Of a stretch of 64,000 nt of DNA, positions 1 to 11,052 are shown piece after piece; within the stretch, counting starts at the first letter, position 1; each line of letters starts with the position of its first letter. The notes under the pieces are model-generated. The model searched no databases and was not told the origin of the DNA. It saw nothing but the letters and a program-made list of their open reading frames with translations. This stretch comes from Cinnamomum chago (Eukaryota > Streptophyta > Magnoliopsida > Laurales > Lauraceae), in NCBI GenBank assembly GCA_038049695.1, contig CP142455.1, positions 24,527,501-24,591,500 of the forward strand, in the 5' to 3' direction. A program made the translations under genes and the position numbers.

Positions 1-207
1 TCTTAGACTTTATTCTCTTCAAAAAGGCAACTTTCTCCCATTTTTCTATTGATATGTAGTTAGGTTTATGTGTCATGAGTTGGTTTTCCAGCCCATTGGA
101 AATTAATTACTTCCAGGAAATAGGTTCTCTGATCTTTTATCATTTCCAACTGATGATCATTTCTAACTAAAATCTCATTATGGTGTATTATGTTTTTATA
201 TTTTCAG

Positions 208-293
208 GGTGGATTTGAACCTGGTTGTACTGTTTGCCCAATTGCAATCAAGTACAATAAAATCTTTGTTGATGCATTCTGGAACAGTAAGAA
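208..293 (+). CDS. GPAT9: Single internal exon of glycerol-3-phosphate acyltransferase 9 (GPAT9-like)
   Basis: The exon lies between an acceptor (ttttcag, ending at 207) and a donor (gtaagat, from 294). Its 86 bases read without a stop in phase with the residues TVCPIAIKYNKIF followed by VDAFWNSK. This block is characteristic of plant GPAT9, the ER enzyme that acylates glycerol-3-phosphate for membrane and storage lipid synthesis. It lies late in the protein, after the acyltransferase HxxxxD core. The expected next exon (the block with MTSWAVVC and the C-terminal KKVPWDGY region) is not visible anywhere in the window. Either the following intron is very long or this is a relict exon. The family match is strong. 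Whether the gene works cannot be judged from one exon. Confidence 0.75.
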
Positions 294-1016
294 GTAAGAT
301 TGCCTTAATGGAAACCGTTTCATATTTAAGCATCTTATACATGTGCTTCAAGTATTTGTTTATATCAATAAAGTTATTGATCATATCCCATTCCAAATTG
401 CATGTTGCCTATGGGTAGCCCTGTAAAAATATATCGTATTGGACTCCTTTTGAAGATAAATCATCCATATTGCAGCTACTGTTAGAGAAAACAAATCTTG
501 ACTAGAATTGATCCCAACCCTTTAGATATGAGGGCGAAGGAAATAGCGAAAACAAAGGAGGAGAGGGAAAAAGGAGATTTTAGAAAGGTGGATTGATTTG
601 TATAGGTTGATTCACCCTAGATAGTACTCTACAAAATAAGTTGGTTGCTTGAATGAGGAGGATTTTCTTTAATTTCTTCATTGTTTTAGTAAGTCAATGC
701 AAGCTACACCTAACCCACTATCTTACACTCATGCTCCTTAATTTAATACAATGATGACTACCTACTAAGTAGTATTGACTAATATTAAGCCATGTCTGGG
801 TCAATCTAAGTTGTTTACACTGCACTCAGTTTACCTATAAATATAATGATTTATTAATGTTGTAGGTCATCCCACTGGATTTCCTCAATGATAGATTTTT
901 GTAGTTGGACTCCAAGTTAATGCATCAAATGCAGTTTTATATTTTCTTCCTTGTGGTTCTTAGTCTATCTTAATGTGATTTGTGTTTTCCCCTCACAGTT
1001 CTTGCATCTGTTTTTT
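294..1016. other. AT-rich sequence, no gene seen
   Basis: Probably intron of the GPAT9-like gene or intergenic DNA. The only open frame is the read-through of the exon past its donor. I see no further exon, RNA gene or element end. Confidence 0.5.
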
Positions 1017-1027
1017 TCATTGGCAGG

Positions 1028-1135
1028 GAGGAGGGTGAGAGAGAGAGAGAGGAAAGTAAGAGAGAGATAGAGAGTGAAATAAAGAAAGAGAAACAAGAAA
1101 GAAAACAGAGAAAGGAAGAGAGAAACTAGGGGAGG
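1028..1135. repeat. GA-rich low-complexity tract
   Basis: A purine-rich stretch of GAGAGA and GAAA runs. The Ser/Leu/Phe-rich open frame on the opposite strand is only a by-product of this composition. Confidence 0.75.
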
Positions 1136-1556
1136 GGAAATGGGAAAACAAAGCTACATGACATGATTGTGTCGAAAGAGAATGAATCCTAAGATATTCT
1201 GTATGATGAACATACATGACACCCACTGGCAACATTATAAACAAAAAAAAAATTCAAGCAAATAAATGAACATGAACACAATTAAAAAATGAAAAAGAAA
1301 GGAAAACTGCAACATATTGTATGAAGTTCAAAAAGAATTGAGAGATTGAATGTAGAAAAGATGCAGCCAACAGAACTCAGAGTTTGAATGTTTTGAATGT
1401 TGGTACAGAGTGGAATGTTAGCATGGATTTTTATTTTGTAATGGATCTAGTAAAGTGCTTTTAATGTTGTAAGGATATTTGAATATTAATATGAAATGGA
1501 ATGAATATTCTTTTTTCATTTCTTTATGGTGGATGGAAAAGCACTTTACTCTGTAC

Positions 1557-1790
1557 AGCAGGTGGGTGTGTGCAGGTGGTGGAAGAGGAGGCAGTGGGTG
1601 TGCAAGTGGGTGTGTGCAGGGTGGTGCAGGGTGGGTGTGTGCAGGGTGGTGCAGTAGGTGGGCTGTGCAGGGTGGTGCAGCAGGTGGGCTGGTGGGTGTG
1701 CAGGTGGTGGAAGAAGAGGAGGCAGTGGGTGTGCAGGTGTGTGTGTGCATGGTGGTGCAGTAGGTGGGTGTGTGCAGGTAGTGGAAGAGG
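1557..1790. repeat. G-rich minisatellite of GTGGGTGTGTGCAGG-type units
   Basis: About ten imperfect copies of a 15-36 base unit built from gtgggtgtgtgcagg, ggtggtgcag and ggaagaggaggcagt. Several frames stay open on both strands because the array lacks stops, giving Cys/Val/Gly-rich or Pro/Thr-rich translations. I do not regard these as proteins. Confidence 0.85.
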
Positions 1791-1799
1791 AGAAATTTC

Positions 1800-2598
1800 A
1801 CTTTTCCTTTTCTTTTAGATTTTTTTTCTAATGTAGCTCAAAAGATTATAACATCTGTGGTATTTCATTCTGAGAAATCAAATATTCAATTTATGAACTT
1901 GTTTCTTATCATACTCTAACCAGAGAATGTCAATTGTTTTGTTCGTCCCTTTTGTAAATCCTAATTATCAAAAGGTGTATGGAAGGGAGTAGAAAAGAAA
2001 GATGTTGCACATTTTTATTTGCTTTTGTAATTTTGTAGCAGTTGAGGGTTACTCTTATAAGTTCTTCTTGATTTTCAGGTGGGTGTTTTGGTATTTATTG
2101 GTTTATTACCTTGAATGGGTTATCAGGGATGTTTTCCTTTTTTGTGGTCATTGAAAGTTGTTATGGTTTGATGTTGCAACCTACTGTGTAGTTGCAATTG
2201 AGTCATTGCCACTGTCACTACCAAGGGATAGGAGTCATTCCAGGTACATGTATATATGTATCATTTGTACGTATTGCAGATTTATCAACTTATCCAATAT
2301 TGTTATTTTTTTTTTTTTTGTACTTAAGTTGATTTGTAGAAGCTAGGTTTACTTGGAGGTGTCAGAAGAGCATAAGTTTACTTCATTGTATAGAATGTGG
2401 TATGATTGTGGTGTTTGTTGTGTTCTTTTATTTTCTATGAGATGGATATGATTCACTTATATAAGTAGCTGATGTAGTGGGCCATCATGTTCATGAATAC
2501 TCCATATAAATCACGTTCTTTTGGTTTTTTTGTTTATATATAGTTCCAACTTTTTGTACATCCCATGGAAGACAATGTAGATACTATATATATATATA
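1800..2598. other. AT-rich sequence, no gene seen
   Basis: Contains a short segment (about 2190-2243) bounded by ctgtgtag and gtacatg that could pass for an exon, but its translation is not recognisable. An (AT)n run lies at 2586-2597. Confidence 0.4.
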
Positions 2599-2979
2599 GG
2601 GTAATATTCAGGTGGGAACTGTTCTCACATATTATGTGAGAACTTTTTTGTGGGGCCCAATTGTGGGCCCCATTTGGGGATGGGGCAAGGAGGGATGGAA
2701 AGATCTACATGAGATCACCCCAAGTATCAAGTTTGACCCCAAACCCATGCTCCTAACCCCTTCATCCGTGGCCCACAAGTTTAATGGCTTTATATTCAAA
2801 AAATTATTCAACCCACCATCCAACGGTTCAGTCCATTCGGATGTATGTCAATCCTTGGGATTAGTGACTATAAAGGGGTTCCCTATTGGTTGCTAGGTTT
2901 GGATGAGTTGTTAGTTGGGCCCCGCAAAAAATTTCTCATATAATAGGTGAGAACTAGTTCTCACTTGAATATTTTTCCC
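2599..2979. mobile_element. MITE with about 50-bp imperfect terminal inverted repeats
   Basis: The left end (gggtaatattcaggtgggaac onward) is the imperfect reverse complement of the right end (ending ctcacttgaatatttttccc). Each arm also contains its own short hairpin around ctcacatattatgtgag. The 381-bp unit has no coding capacity. The interior is typical non-autonomous filler with gggcccc and ccatccaacgg motifs. Both flanks are (TA)n, so the target duplication cannot be resolved. This favours a TA-targeting superfamily but does not prove one. Confidence 0.75.
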
Positions 2980-3129
2980 ATATATATATATACACACACA
3001 CACAATATTTTCATAGAGATTTGTCTAGTCAAGCTTTATGTTAATTATTAATTAGTTATATATATATATGATCACTTTGTATATATAGTGCAAAGTTTTA
3101 TTGGTGTACAATGTACTGCAATGGTACTG

Positions 3130-3706
3130 CAGCAATGCAAATTCTTTTGATAAAAAAATTCATATATAATATTAAATCGGTTACAGAACAAATGATATAA
3201 TACAATCCCAAAAAACCGATATAACAAAGCCCTTTATAACCGATATTATAAAATAATTTTTATATCGGTTTCACTCTTTTTTATATCGGTTTTACAGTAA
3301 TGTATGCTATAATTTCAGTTTCAAAACACATCAGTTCTCCGAAAACCGATATTATAAATAATTTTTATATCGGTTTCACTCTTTTTTATATCGGTTTTAC
3401 AGTAATGTATGCTATAATGTCAGTTTCAAAACACATCAGTTCTCCGAAAACCGATATTATAAATATTTTTTATATCGGTTTCACATTTTTTATATCGGTT
3501 TTACAGTAATATGTGTTATAATTTCAGGTTCAAAAGACATCAGTTGTCCAAAAACCGATATGAAATAATACACTTATTTTATCGGTTATAGTTGTTTATT
3601 ATATCGGGGGTACTTATATCGGTTTGAAGTTTACTGAAAAACTGATATAATAGGTCTTTTATATCGGTTTTTAGCCGATATAAAAACCCTTTTTTCTAGT
3701 AGTGAT
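3130..3706. mobile_element. Terminal portion of a CACTA-like element rich in ATATCGGT/ACCGATAT
   Basis: The right boundary reads ctagtagtg, the reverse complement of the CACTACTAG terminus common in CACTA elements. Inside are more than ten accgatat/atatcggt motifs in both orientations, as expected for subterminal transposase-binding repeats. No matching left terminus was found, so the element is truncated or its left boundary has decayed. No transposase is present. Confidence 0.5.
3239..3558. repeat. Three tandem units of about 105 bp
   Basis: Units start near 3239, 3344 and 3448. Each contains accgatattataaat, two atatcggtttcac/ttttac boxes and cagtttcaaaacacatcag. They form the core of the surrounding CACTA-like terminus. 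Confidence 0.8.
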
Positions 3707-4334
3707 TAGTCCACGAACTTTGATTTTCAGTAATAAAACATAATTTTAAACATGAAACCTAATTCTAATGAATGCACTACTCACTTTCCTACCATAGATC
3801 AACTAATAACATAAATAGAAAGTTTCTAATCTAACATAAAACATAATTCTCCCTTCTCCAACCTGATAAAAATCTCATTGAGAATCATAATCTGAAATGT
3901 AACATAAACCATGAACAGCAAAAACACAGGTCAGGTCTCATCGCTTTCTCAGAACTACAATTCCAGAAACCATTTTCTTTTCTAAGAAAATACCAAAGTC
4001 ATAAGCAAGTAAACATCACTCTTTGAATCAGTACCAACATCGATTCCAATTTAAGTCACACAAACGAAATATGCTAAAAAATTCATATTTGTAAAAGATG
4101 AAATATGCTGAAAGACTCATATGCAGGTAACAGTAGTTGTACTCACTATTAACGGATTAATTATAATTGCAAACCAATTAATTTAAATGCTTACATATAA
4201 TTTAAGAGAGTTGTCAGATACCCAATGCAAATGAACTAGCTAATTACAATATACAATGTAATTAGATTGTAAAATATACATGAGTAGACTCTGCACAAGC
4301 ACATACTAAGTTGCTGTAGACATAAAAGTATCAT
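3707..4334. other. AT-rich sequence, no gene seen
   Basis: No open frame, exon or repeat of note. Confidence 0.5.
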
Positions 4335-5043
4335 CTAAAATAACTAGCTGGTCCAAGATGGGTGTTGGAACCGAACTCGACGAGAACCTTGTGCATTTCG
4401 GTGTGAGGTAGACCTGTGAACTCGTTGCAAATGCTCTTAGATCTACTAGATAATCAAGCAATGCTTCCGGTTCTTATTTTATATTCACTTCTAAAGTGTA
4501 CATTCAATCACCATATTGCATAGATTGACAACGAATTACAAATTAAGGTCTTGCACGATTTTACCAAATAACAACACCAATCATCCAACCACGTCGAATT
4601 TTATCAATTCTACAGGACTTCCAATAACTCGGGTTGTTCATTGTCAAGTGGGCTTTGGCCAGGACTGACACTTCCAACGCTGTAAACGTTGAAACTCCCA
4701 CTTTCCGCAACACCCTCCATCCGTAGAGATTTTGTGGTGCATCTCTAGGATTTGTATGGGATCCACAAGGAAGCACACATTTCGACCTGTGGTTATAATT
4801 CGATATTCGTAATTGATCACACGATATCCCTTTCGATGATTCAATTTTCCAACGAAAAAATGATTTTCTTCGTTTCCATTTGCAGTTGGTATTATAATTG
4901 TGGCCCGCAATAGTTAGTGTACAACACATCCCTACAATATCATAGGTCAAGTTTTAGGTTTGGCACCAGTCCATAACTCATAAATGGGTCTTTGGGCTAA
5001 ATTTTAGGAGGTGTCCGACTCAATATATATTGTGCACTCAATA
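4335..5043 (-). mobile_element. Probable 3' LTR of a degenerate LTR element
   Basis: The first 130 bases (ctagctggtccaagatgggtg onward) match those from 8613. The two copies also share a tccgactcaat motif near their far ends. The middles differ, so the pair may be divergent family members rather than sister LTRs. A run of pyrimidines just beyond the right end (tatcccccctta, 5045-5056) would be a polypurine tract on the minus strand. Confidence 0.4.
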
Positions 5044-5056
5044 ATATCCCCCCTTA

Positions 5057-7590
5057 CAGCACATAGCAGAAGATATGTGTGGTTAACATGAATTTAATAT
5101 ATCCAAATATAAATAATTTAAAGGTTTCCAACCATATCATTTTTAGCTGAGGGGTGTGCAAAATCAATTATACATGTATGATCCTCCCCATGCACAATAT
5201 TCCTGAATTGCTCATAGGTAAACTCTCCATTTAACGGATCTCATCCATTAACTTTTCAACCCTATTGGTCAATGACTTAGCAGCATACCACTCAAAGCAA
5301 TTTTACAGTGCCTCAAGCTTATATCAGATCAGATAAATTTTAATGTATTTGCTAAAGTTACCAATCAGAGTAGCAAATCACTCTCACCCATTTAAATTTG
5401 GACAAATAAAACGGTCATCAAAATTTAGAGTGTATGATATCATTCAACCACACTTCTAGTTATTTCGGAAAAGGTACGTACAATCATTTTCCACCCAGAC
5501 ATGGTTCCAATATATCAAGGTCGGGTAAAGGTATCGTCCCAACCAATTCATTTATTTTGTCTTTATTGATGTGTCAAATTCTCAATGCCATTAGTGTGCC
5601 AAACCACACATCCAACATATACAGAATAATTAAAACTAGAAGATTCATGCATTACAAGCCATATCAAGCAAGTAAATATCATCACAGAAATCTAAAAAAA
5701 AATTGCAACAATCTCACATGCATGCAAATCACAACTATATTGCCTCATAACATATTTCCTTTATATATTCCATCACCAGTTGAGCCACGAATTTACTCAT
5801 CACAGAGTAGTAATTATTAAAGCATCCCCAAACTATAACAAATTGGATTTTTAGAGTCATATGTAATTTAGACTCATGTCATTTTTTAAAACACATCACA
5901 AAATTTTTCCATATTTATAGATGCTTACAATCTCTGGATTTTGTTTACATGAATTCAAAAATTCAATTTCCATCCATGATATCACAGGGAAAACGACAAA
6001 TCGATCCACCAGTTTCGTTCTTACACCTTTATCAGATCCACCATTATATGACTATAACCTTTGTACTCGATCCACTATGTTGTATATCCTGTCATCTTCT
6101 CATGTCCCCTTGACTTAAATAAATTATTTTTATTTCTTGCCTCAAATTTCATTGAAATTTAAATATTTGAGAAGCTTGGGACTTAAGAGAACACCCCCAT
6201 TGAAGTGGAAGACCATGACAATAGACATAGAATTGGAACACATTATTCAATTAGTTTTCCCATTGTGGTCAACACTTTATTAGCGATCCGATCAACCTAG
6301 TTGTCAATCACGCATCCATCAGGCAATCAATAGTAAATGCATGCATCATAAATTATTTTTTATCCGAGATCTAATAGTTTTATCAAATTTTAAACCACTA
6401 ACTAGAGATCATGTCTCTTTGTGCCGTTGGATTGTACTCAAATACTTTCGATCAAATCCTCGACTCCTTTGATCCGCACATTAAATATTTAGCGAATCGA
6501 TTATTATACCCCCGTTGAACAAGGTAATGCCAAAATTATCATTAGATGATGTTGCAATGGTCGCCAAGGTTTTATCAAAATAAAATACAAATTGGATCTT
6601 ATCACAACAAATAAACTCACAATCCCTACATAGGGCACCCATCCGATATCTCCAAATGAGTGGGTTCTTCTCGCCGAAGATTTTTCTCTTGGCTAGTTCA
6701 TACGGTACAGAATTAAATAAGACATTTCCAACACATAAATAAAAGAATAGTCAAGATACCACTGACAGTGATCGTTGACCAAAAACTTTTCTAACCATTG
6801 GATCGTCAATCTCTCACTGCCTCTGTATAGATCTTGTTGCTAGGAGTTTGTTGGCGCAAACGGATCGTCCATCGGAGCTCAGACGACCTAGATATCGCGT
6901 GACAAAAATTGAACGTCAAAGATTACTGCAACAGGTCCGAAAAAATAAATGACCGATGGATTCCAGATCTGTCAACACTATTGGATAGTGCTTGTCACCA
7001 CAATTCCGCAGAACCAAACCACTCATCGGTCGAAGTCTGGATGAACAAGCTATGGCTGGTCAAAGTTTTTGTTGACTGTAGACTGGCCCGCCCTTGCATC
7101 AGCAATGCCTTGCCACTGCGTCACCCACCCGTACAGCGCCAACGTATACCCGTCGTCACCAGCGTCTGACGTCAAGCCCATGAAATAGTGGGTACCAACT
7201 CCCGGCGAGTCAGGCCGAGCGGACGAAGTGGCCTGGCCCAGAATTTGGCTACAGAGAGATTTGCACGCGTACCGAGAGCAACAGTTGCTGCTTGATGCTG
7301 GCTATAGTCCAGAGGCCGGAGACGAAAATCGAGAGTGCCCTTGCTGGCATGCCAAAAGATACCTCAAACTTTTGCCCTTCTTGTTTCTGGAATCAGAAGT
7401 CAAAAGAACTAAAACCTGTGCATCGTGCATGTGTCCAAAAACCGCCCTACCATCTCTTCATTTGCACTGGAATCTGTAGGCTTGATGAAATAAAAAATAA
7501 AGTTTATCTCTCCACTGCGTTGGTTCGTCTCGCCATTCTGCAACGCACGCAAAAGAACCTGCATGAGTTGACTATGATTGGCAACTACTC
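5057..7590. other. Non-coding interior of the degenerate LTR element
   Basis: Between the two LTR-like blocks I find no gag or pol motif in any frame. The open frames at 5434-5820 and 6909-7479 have no recognisable domain. This fits a large retrotransposon derivative (LARD-like) or decayed sequence. The GC content rises between 7020 and 7350. Confidence 0.35.
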
Positions 7591-7677
7591 TTTTCTTTTC
7601 CTGTAAAAGTGATTCACATGTGGATCAGATTTTACTGTTTGTTACTAGTATAATATATCACATGTGAATTTATGAAT

Positions 7678-8190
7678 AGGTTGTATATTGTTTGATTATA
7701 TCTCAATATCCAAGCAACATCAATGGTTGCAAATTAGACACATAACCGTGTTTGAGCTTCTGAAAAATAAGAACGGTCTTGATTTTACAGGTGGAGCCAA
7801 GAGAAATAAAAAAAAAAATCATAAGAAGCGGACTGGGTATGTTAGTAACAATAGGTTGTATATTGTTTGATGATATCTCAACATCCAAGCAACATCAATG
7901 GTTGCAAATTGGACATATGGCCGTGTTTGAGCTTCTGAAGAATATGAATGGTTTTGATTTTACAGGTGGGGCCCAGAACAATAAAAAATCATAAAAGGCG
8001 GACTGGGTACGTTAGTAACAATAGATTAATCCAACGACTGTAATTATGTTGATGATATCTCAACCTCCATGCATCATCAACGGTTGAAAATTGGACACAT
8101 GGCCTTGTTTGAGCTTCTTAAGAGAATGAATGGCCCGGATGTTACAAGTGGGGCTCAAAAAAATAAAAATAAAATAAAAGGCGGACTGCT
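7678..8190. repeat. Three tandem units of about 175 bp
   Basis: Units begin near 7680, 7856 and 8030. Each contains gatatctcaacatccaagc, caatggttgcaaattggac, gtgtttgagcttctgaa and ggcggactgggta motifs. The third unit is the most diverged. No gene is apparent. Confidence 0.8.
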
Positions 8191-8594
8191 CATTGAGGCA
8201 CTGTAGCACTCCGCCTGGTAACAGCGCCATGTGAAACTGTTTCACACCTCTTGAGGTGTGAAAATGTGCTGCCTCTTTTGCACATACTTTACACAGCAAA
8301 AGCACATATGATTTACACACCTAGTGTGTAAATGTTGTAAACAAACATAAATGATATGAATCTCTTTCACATGTGGGATGTTTACATATGTAAATTGGGA
8401 GAAACAAACGACCCCTTCATCTCGGTCTCTGTGCCCGAGGATAAGAACTGAGTCTTCTTCCTCCCTCTTCTCCCTCTTCTGTTTAAAGAAGAGGAATGAA
8501 AACGGGAAGAAACAAAAAAATCACGATGTAGATATCCAAGATCCCGGCAATCCACAGCCTTATCATAAGATCCAAATCGTAAAACGCACTAAGA

Positions 8595-8610
8595 CCAGGT
8601 TTTGATACCA
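8595..8610 (-). promoter_or_regulatory. Primer-binding site, initiator-Met tRNA type
   Basis: On the minus strand this reads TGGTATCAAAACC, a variant of the plant retrotransposon primer site TGGTATCAGAGC. It sits two bases from the TG that opens the LTR-like block at 8613. Confidence 0.5.
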
Positions 8611-8612
8611 AC

Positions 8613-9000
8613 TGAAAAAACTAGTTGGTCCCACATGGGTGTCGGAACCAAACTCACCAAGAACCTTATGCGTTCCAACATGAGGTAGACTTGCGAACTC
8701 GTTGCAGCGAATGCTCTCAAATCTATTGGATAATCAAGTAAGGGTTCCCATCTTCCTTATATAGATCGAGCAATCCCTACGAGTCAACCCTCTTGGAATC
8801 CCACATCTCTTGACTAGTGTGGGAATTCTGCCAACCGGGAGTCTGAACATGATCCAAACTCTACCACCAAAAGTTTGATCCTTATCCGACTCAATCAAAT
8901 CAAAACTTGTTGGGAGTTCATCCGTGGCACACCGCCGGGCTCAACCGCACAATTTTCTTAACATCATCACCCAAAAGCGCTTCAAAATCGATCATGACAT
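8613..9000 (-). mobile_element. Probable 5' LTR of the degenerate LTR element
   Basis: Starts TGAAAAAACTAGTTGG next to a primer-binding site and resembles the block at 4335 over its first 130 bases. The outer end is uncertain. The rest to about 9264 holds no gene. Confidence 0.4.
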
Positions 9001-9263
9001 CACTATTCACAACTTCTTCTGAATCATTTAAGAGCTTTTCGAACACAACTTGCAAGAAATGTCATATCAACTTGTGAAACTGCAGTTGGCGAAAGAATAC
9101 ACAGGCCAATATTGCAATCACAAACTTGTCCATGATCACCAATATGGGAAACAGGTCCATCCACTGCAACAATGAAGTTTCTCGATAAACCCACATCCTC
9201 TGCTACTTACCGTGTTTGTCCTTATTGTAATGAACATGTAACTGGATAAGGTTGTCTTGTCTC

Positions 9264-9265
<2 letters not shown>

Positions 9266-9305
<40 letters not shown>
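9266..9305. repeat. Poly-T tract of about 38 bases
   Basis: An uninterrupted T run. It could be the A-tail of a minus-strand retroposon, but no LINE or SINE body is recognisable beside it. Confidence 0.85.
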
Positions 9306-9306
<1 letters not shown>

Positions 9307-9435
9307 TTCTCCACATTTTTTGAGCACTCCTAAAACATCAACATTCTAAAGACACCAACTTTTGTTTCCAACTTCTGGACTTTGTCCCTGTTCCTTTTTT
9401 TCTCAGTGTTGTGTGCTGGTTAGGTTCGTGGGGTG

Positions 9436-9650
9436 GGTAGCTCTCCTGAGCTACAGTTGATATTAATGTCAGCTGGAGTGTGCGATTTGCTCATGTGGGC
9501 GGAACAACAAAAGCAATCCAAAAAAATTTTGGGCCCGCGCTTTTTCATTTACCCCTTTCATTTTCCCTCTTTCATATTTTGCAGACCTTATCAGGTTTTC
9601 GCATCTCTCCCCTCTCTTGCTCTCCCTCTCTCGATTAGCTCTCTCTCGAA
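9436..9650 (+). repeat. Left arm of a 16.8-kb inverted pair
   Basis: Starts tagctctcctgagctacagt and is imperfectly complementary to 25990-26250, with matching blocks around the Ser/Leu-rich CT tract. The geometry is that of terminal inverted repeats of a large, heavily invaded DNA element. No matching target duplication is visible. Confidence 0.5.
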
Positions 9651-11043
9651 TGAAAGTGGAAAATGAAAACTGCGCCCCTTTCCAGAGTCTCATCTGTTTA
9701 TTGTAGCCCAAATCAGAAGAGGAAAATAGAAACGGATATGGAACTCCCTTAGAGTCTCATCTCTCCATCACTCGAAGCAGCCCTTTCTGCATTGCCTCCC
9801 CTCTCCATCGCTCCAACTAAAAGTCGCCCCTTCTCTCTTCACTGCGCCCTTTTCCGTCGTCTCCTCTCTCCATCACTCGAAGCAGCCCTTCCCGTCCTCT
9901 CTCCATCTGCGGCCATCAGAGAGATTTGCGACTCTTCAGGTGATCGGAGATCATTTGCTCTTCGAGAAACACGCAAGTGCTCTGCACCCAATAGAATAGA
10001 GATATCCGCACCCAGCCCAATCACAAATCTGCGCCATCTGCTGCCCGCCCATTTTTCTGACAGAATCCATCTGCAACCCCTCTTTATCTCCCCCTCTTTG
10101 CTAGCTCACCCTATCCTCTTTCCTCTCGCTCTGCTATTTGGAGCTTTGTTTCCTCTCTCTCTCTCTCTATTTGTGCAGCTCTCACCCTCTTTATAGGATG
10201 GATGGAGATGCTTTGTGGAATTGGCTGTCTAGTATTTGGAATATTTTCGTATTGCATTTTATTGTGGATGTTGGGATGTACCGAGTGTTAAAGGGTTCAC
10301 AAATTTGGTATTCGAATGTGGATTTTGATGTATTGAGTTTTGAGTCTTGGATTTGGATGTTGCAGATGTTGGTTTTGGAATGTTTTATTTTTGGTTATTG
10401 GATTTTAATGTGAATGTTGTTTTAGTATTGAATGGAGATTAGTGGAAAGTAGATTTGATTATTTTTGTAATGTGATTTTTTTTTCTTCTTTTTGTAAAGG
10501 GGAGTTTTCTTTTAATGGAAGACGGTTCGTGTCTATGGTAAGGCTACACTCAGAGGTGGTTAGTGACTGATGGAGGGTTTTTTTTTTTTTTTTTCATTTG
10601 TTTGATAGTGGACCATGTTTTTTATGAGAATGTTTGATATGTTTTGTGCAAATTCAGCTGTATGGATTTCAAACATGAATTTTCTGATGTGGCCAAGAAC
10701 TCTCGTCAAGTTTTAACAGTTATTTCTGATGTGGGCATGATCTTTCTTCTGATGTGGACAAGAACCCTCGGCAAAAATGTTGATGGGGCATCTCCATTTC
10801 CGGCCCAGAGCAATGCTCTGTGGATGATGCATCTGTAGTGCCTGCTTAAGCTAATTCAATAGTACCATCTTACCACTAAATGGACACTAGAAACAACTCT
10901 CGTTCTGCAGAGCCATAGTGATTTTCTCTCATGTTAACCTTAAATGGCACTATAAAATACTCATTCATCTCAACCACAACACATGGTGTTGCTGATGCAG
11001 CTGATCCCAACCACAATACCTTCTGCCACTGAAGTTAAAAACG
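9651..11043. other. CT-rich then AT-rich sequence, no recognised gene
   Basis: The open frames at 9792-10196 and 10138-10413 are products of CT-rich or TGG-rich composition. Their translations match no family I know. A (T)20 run lies at 10577-10596. Confidence 0.45.
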
Positions 11044-11052
11044 ATAAAAAAA

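Noticed and set aside
1418-1801. Open frames of 94-127 residues on both strands
   Set aside because: They are translations of the G-rich minisatellite and lack any protein-like complexity.
294-2600. Search for the next GPAT9 exon (MTSWAVVC / KKVPWDGY block)
   Set aside because: No segment encoding it was found on the plus strand here.
9136-9327. Open frame with a poly-Lys stretch
   Set aside because: Produced by the poly-T tract read on the opposite strand.
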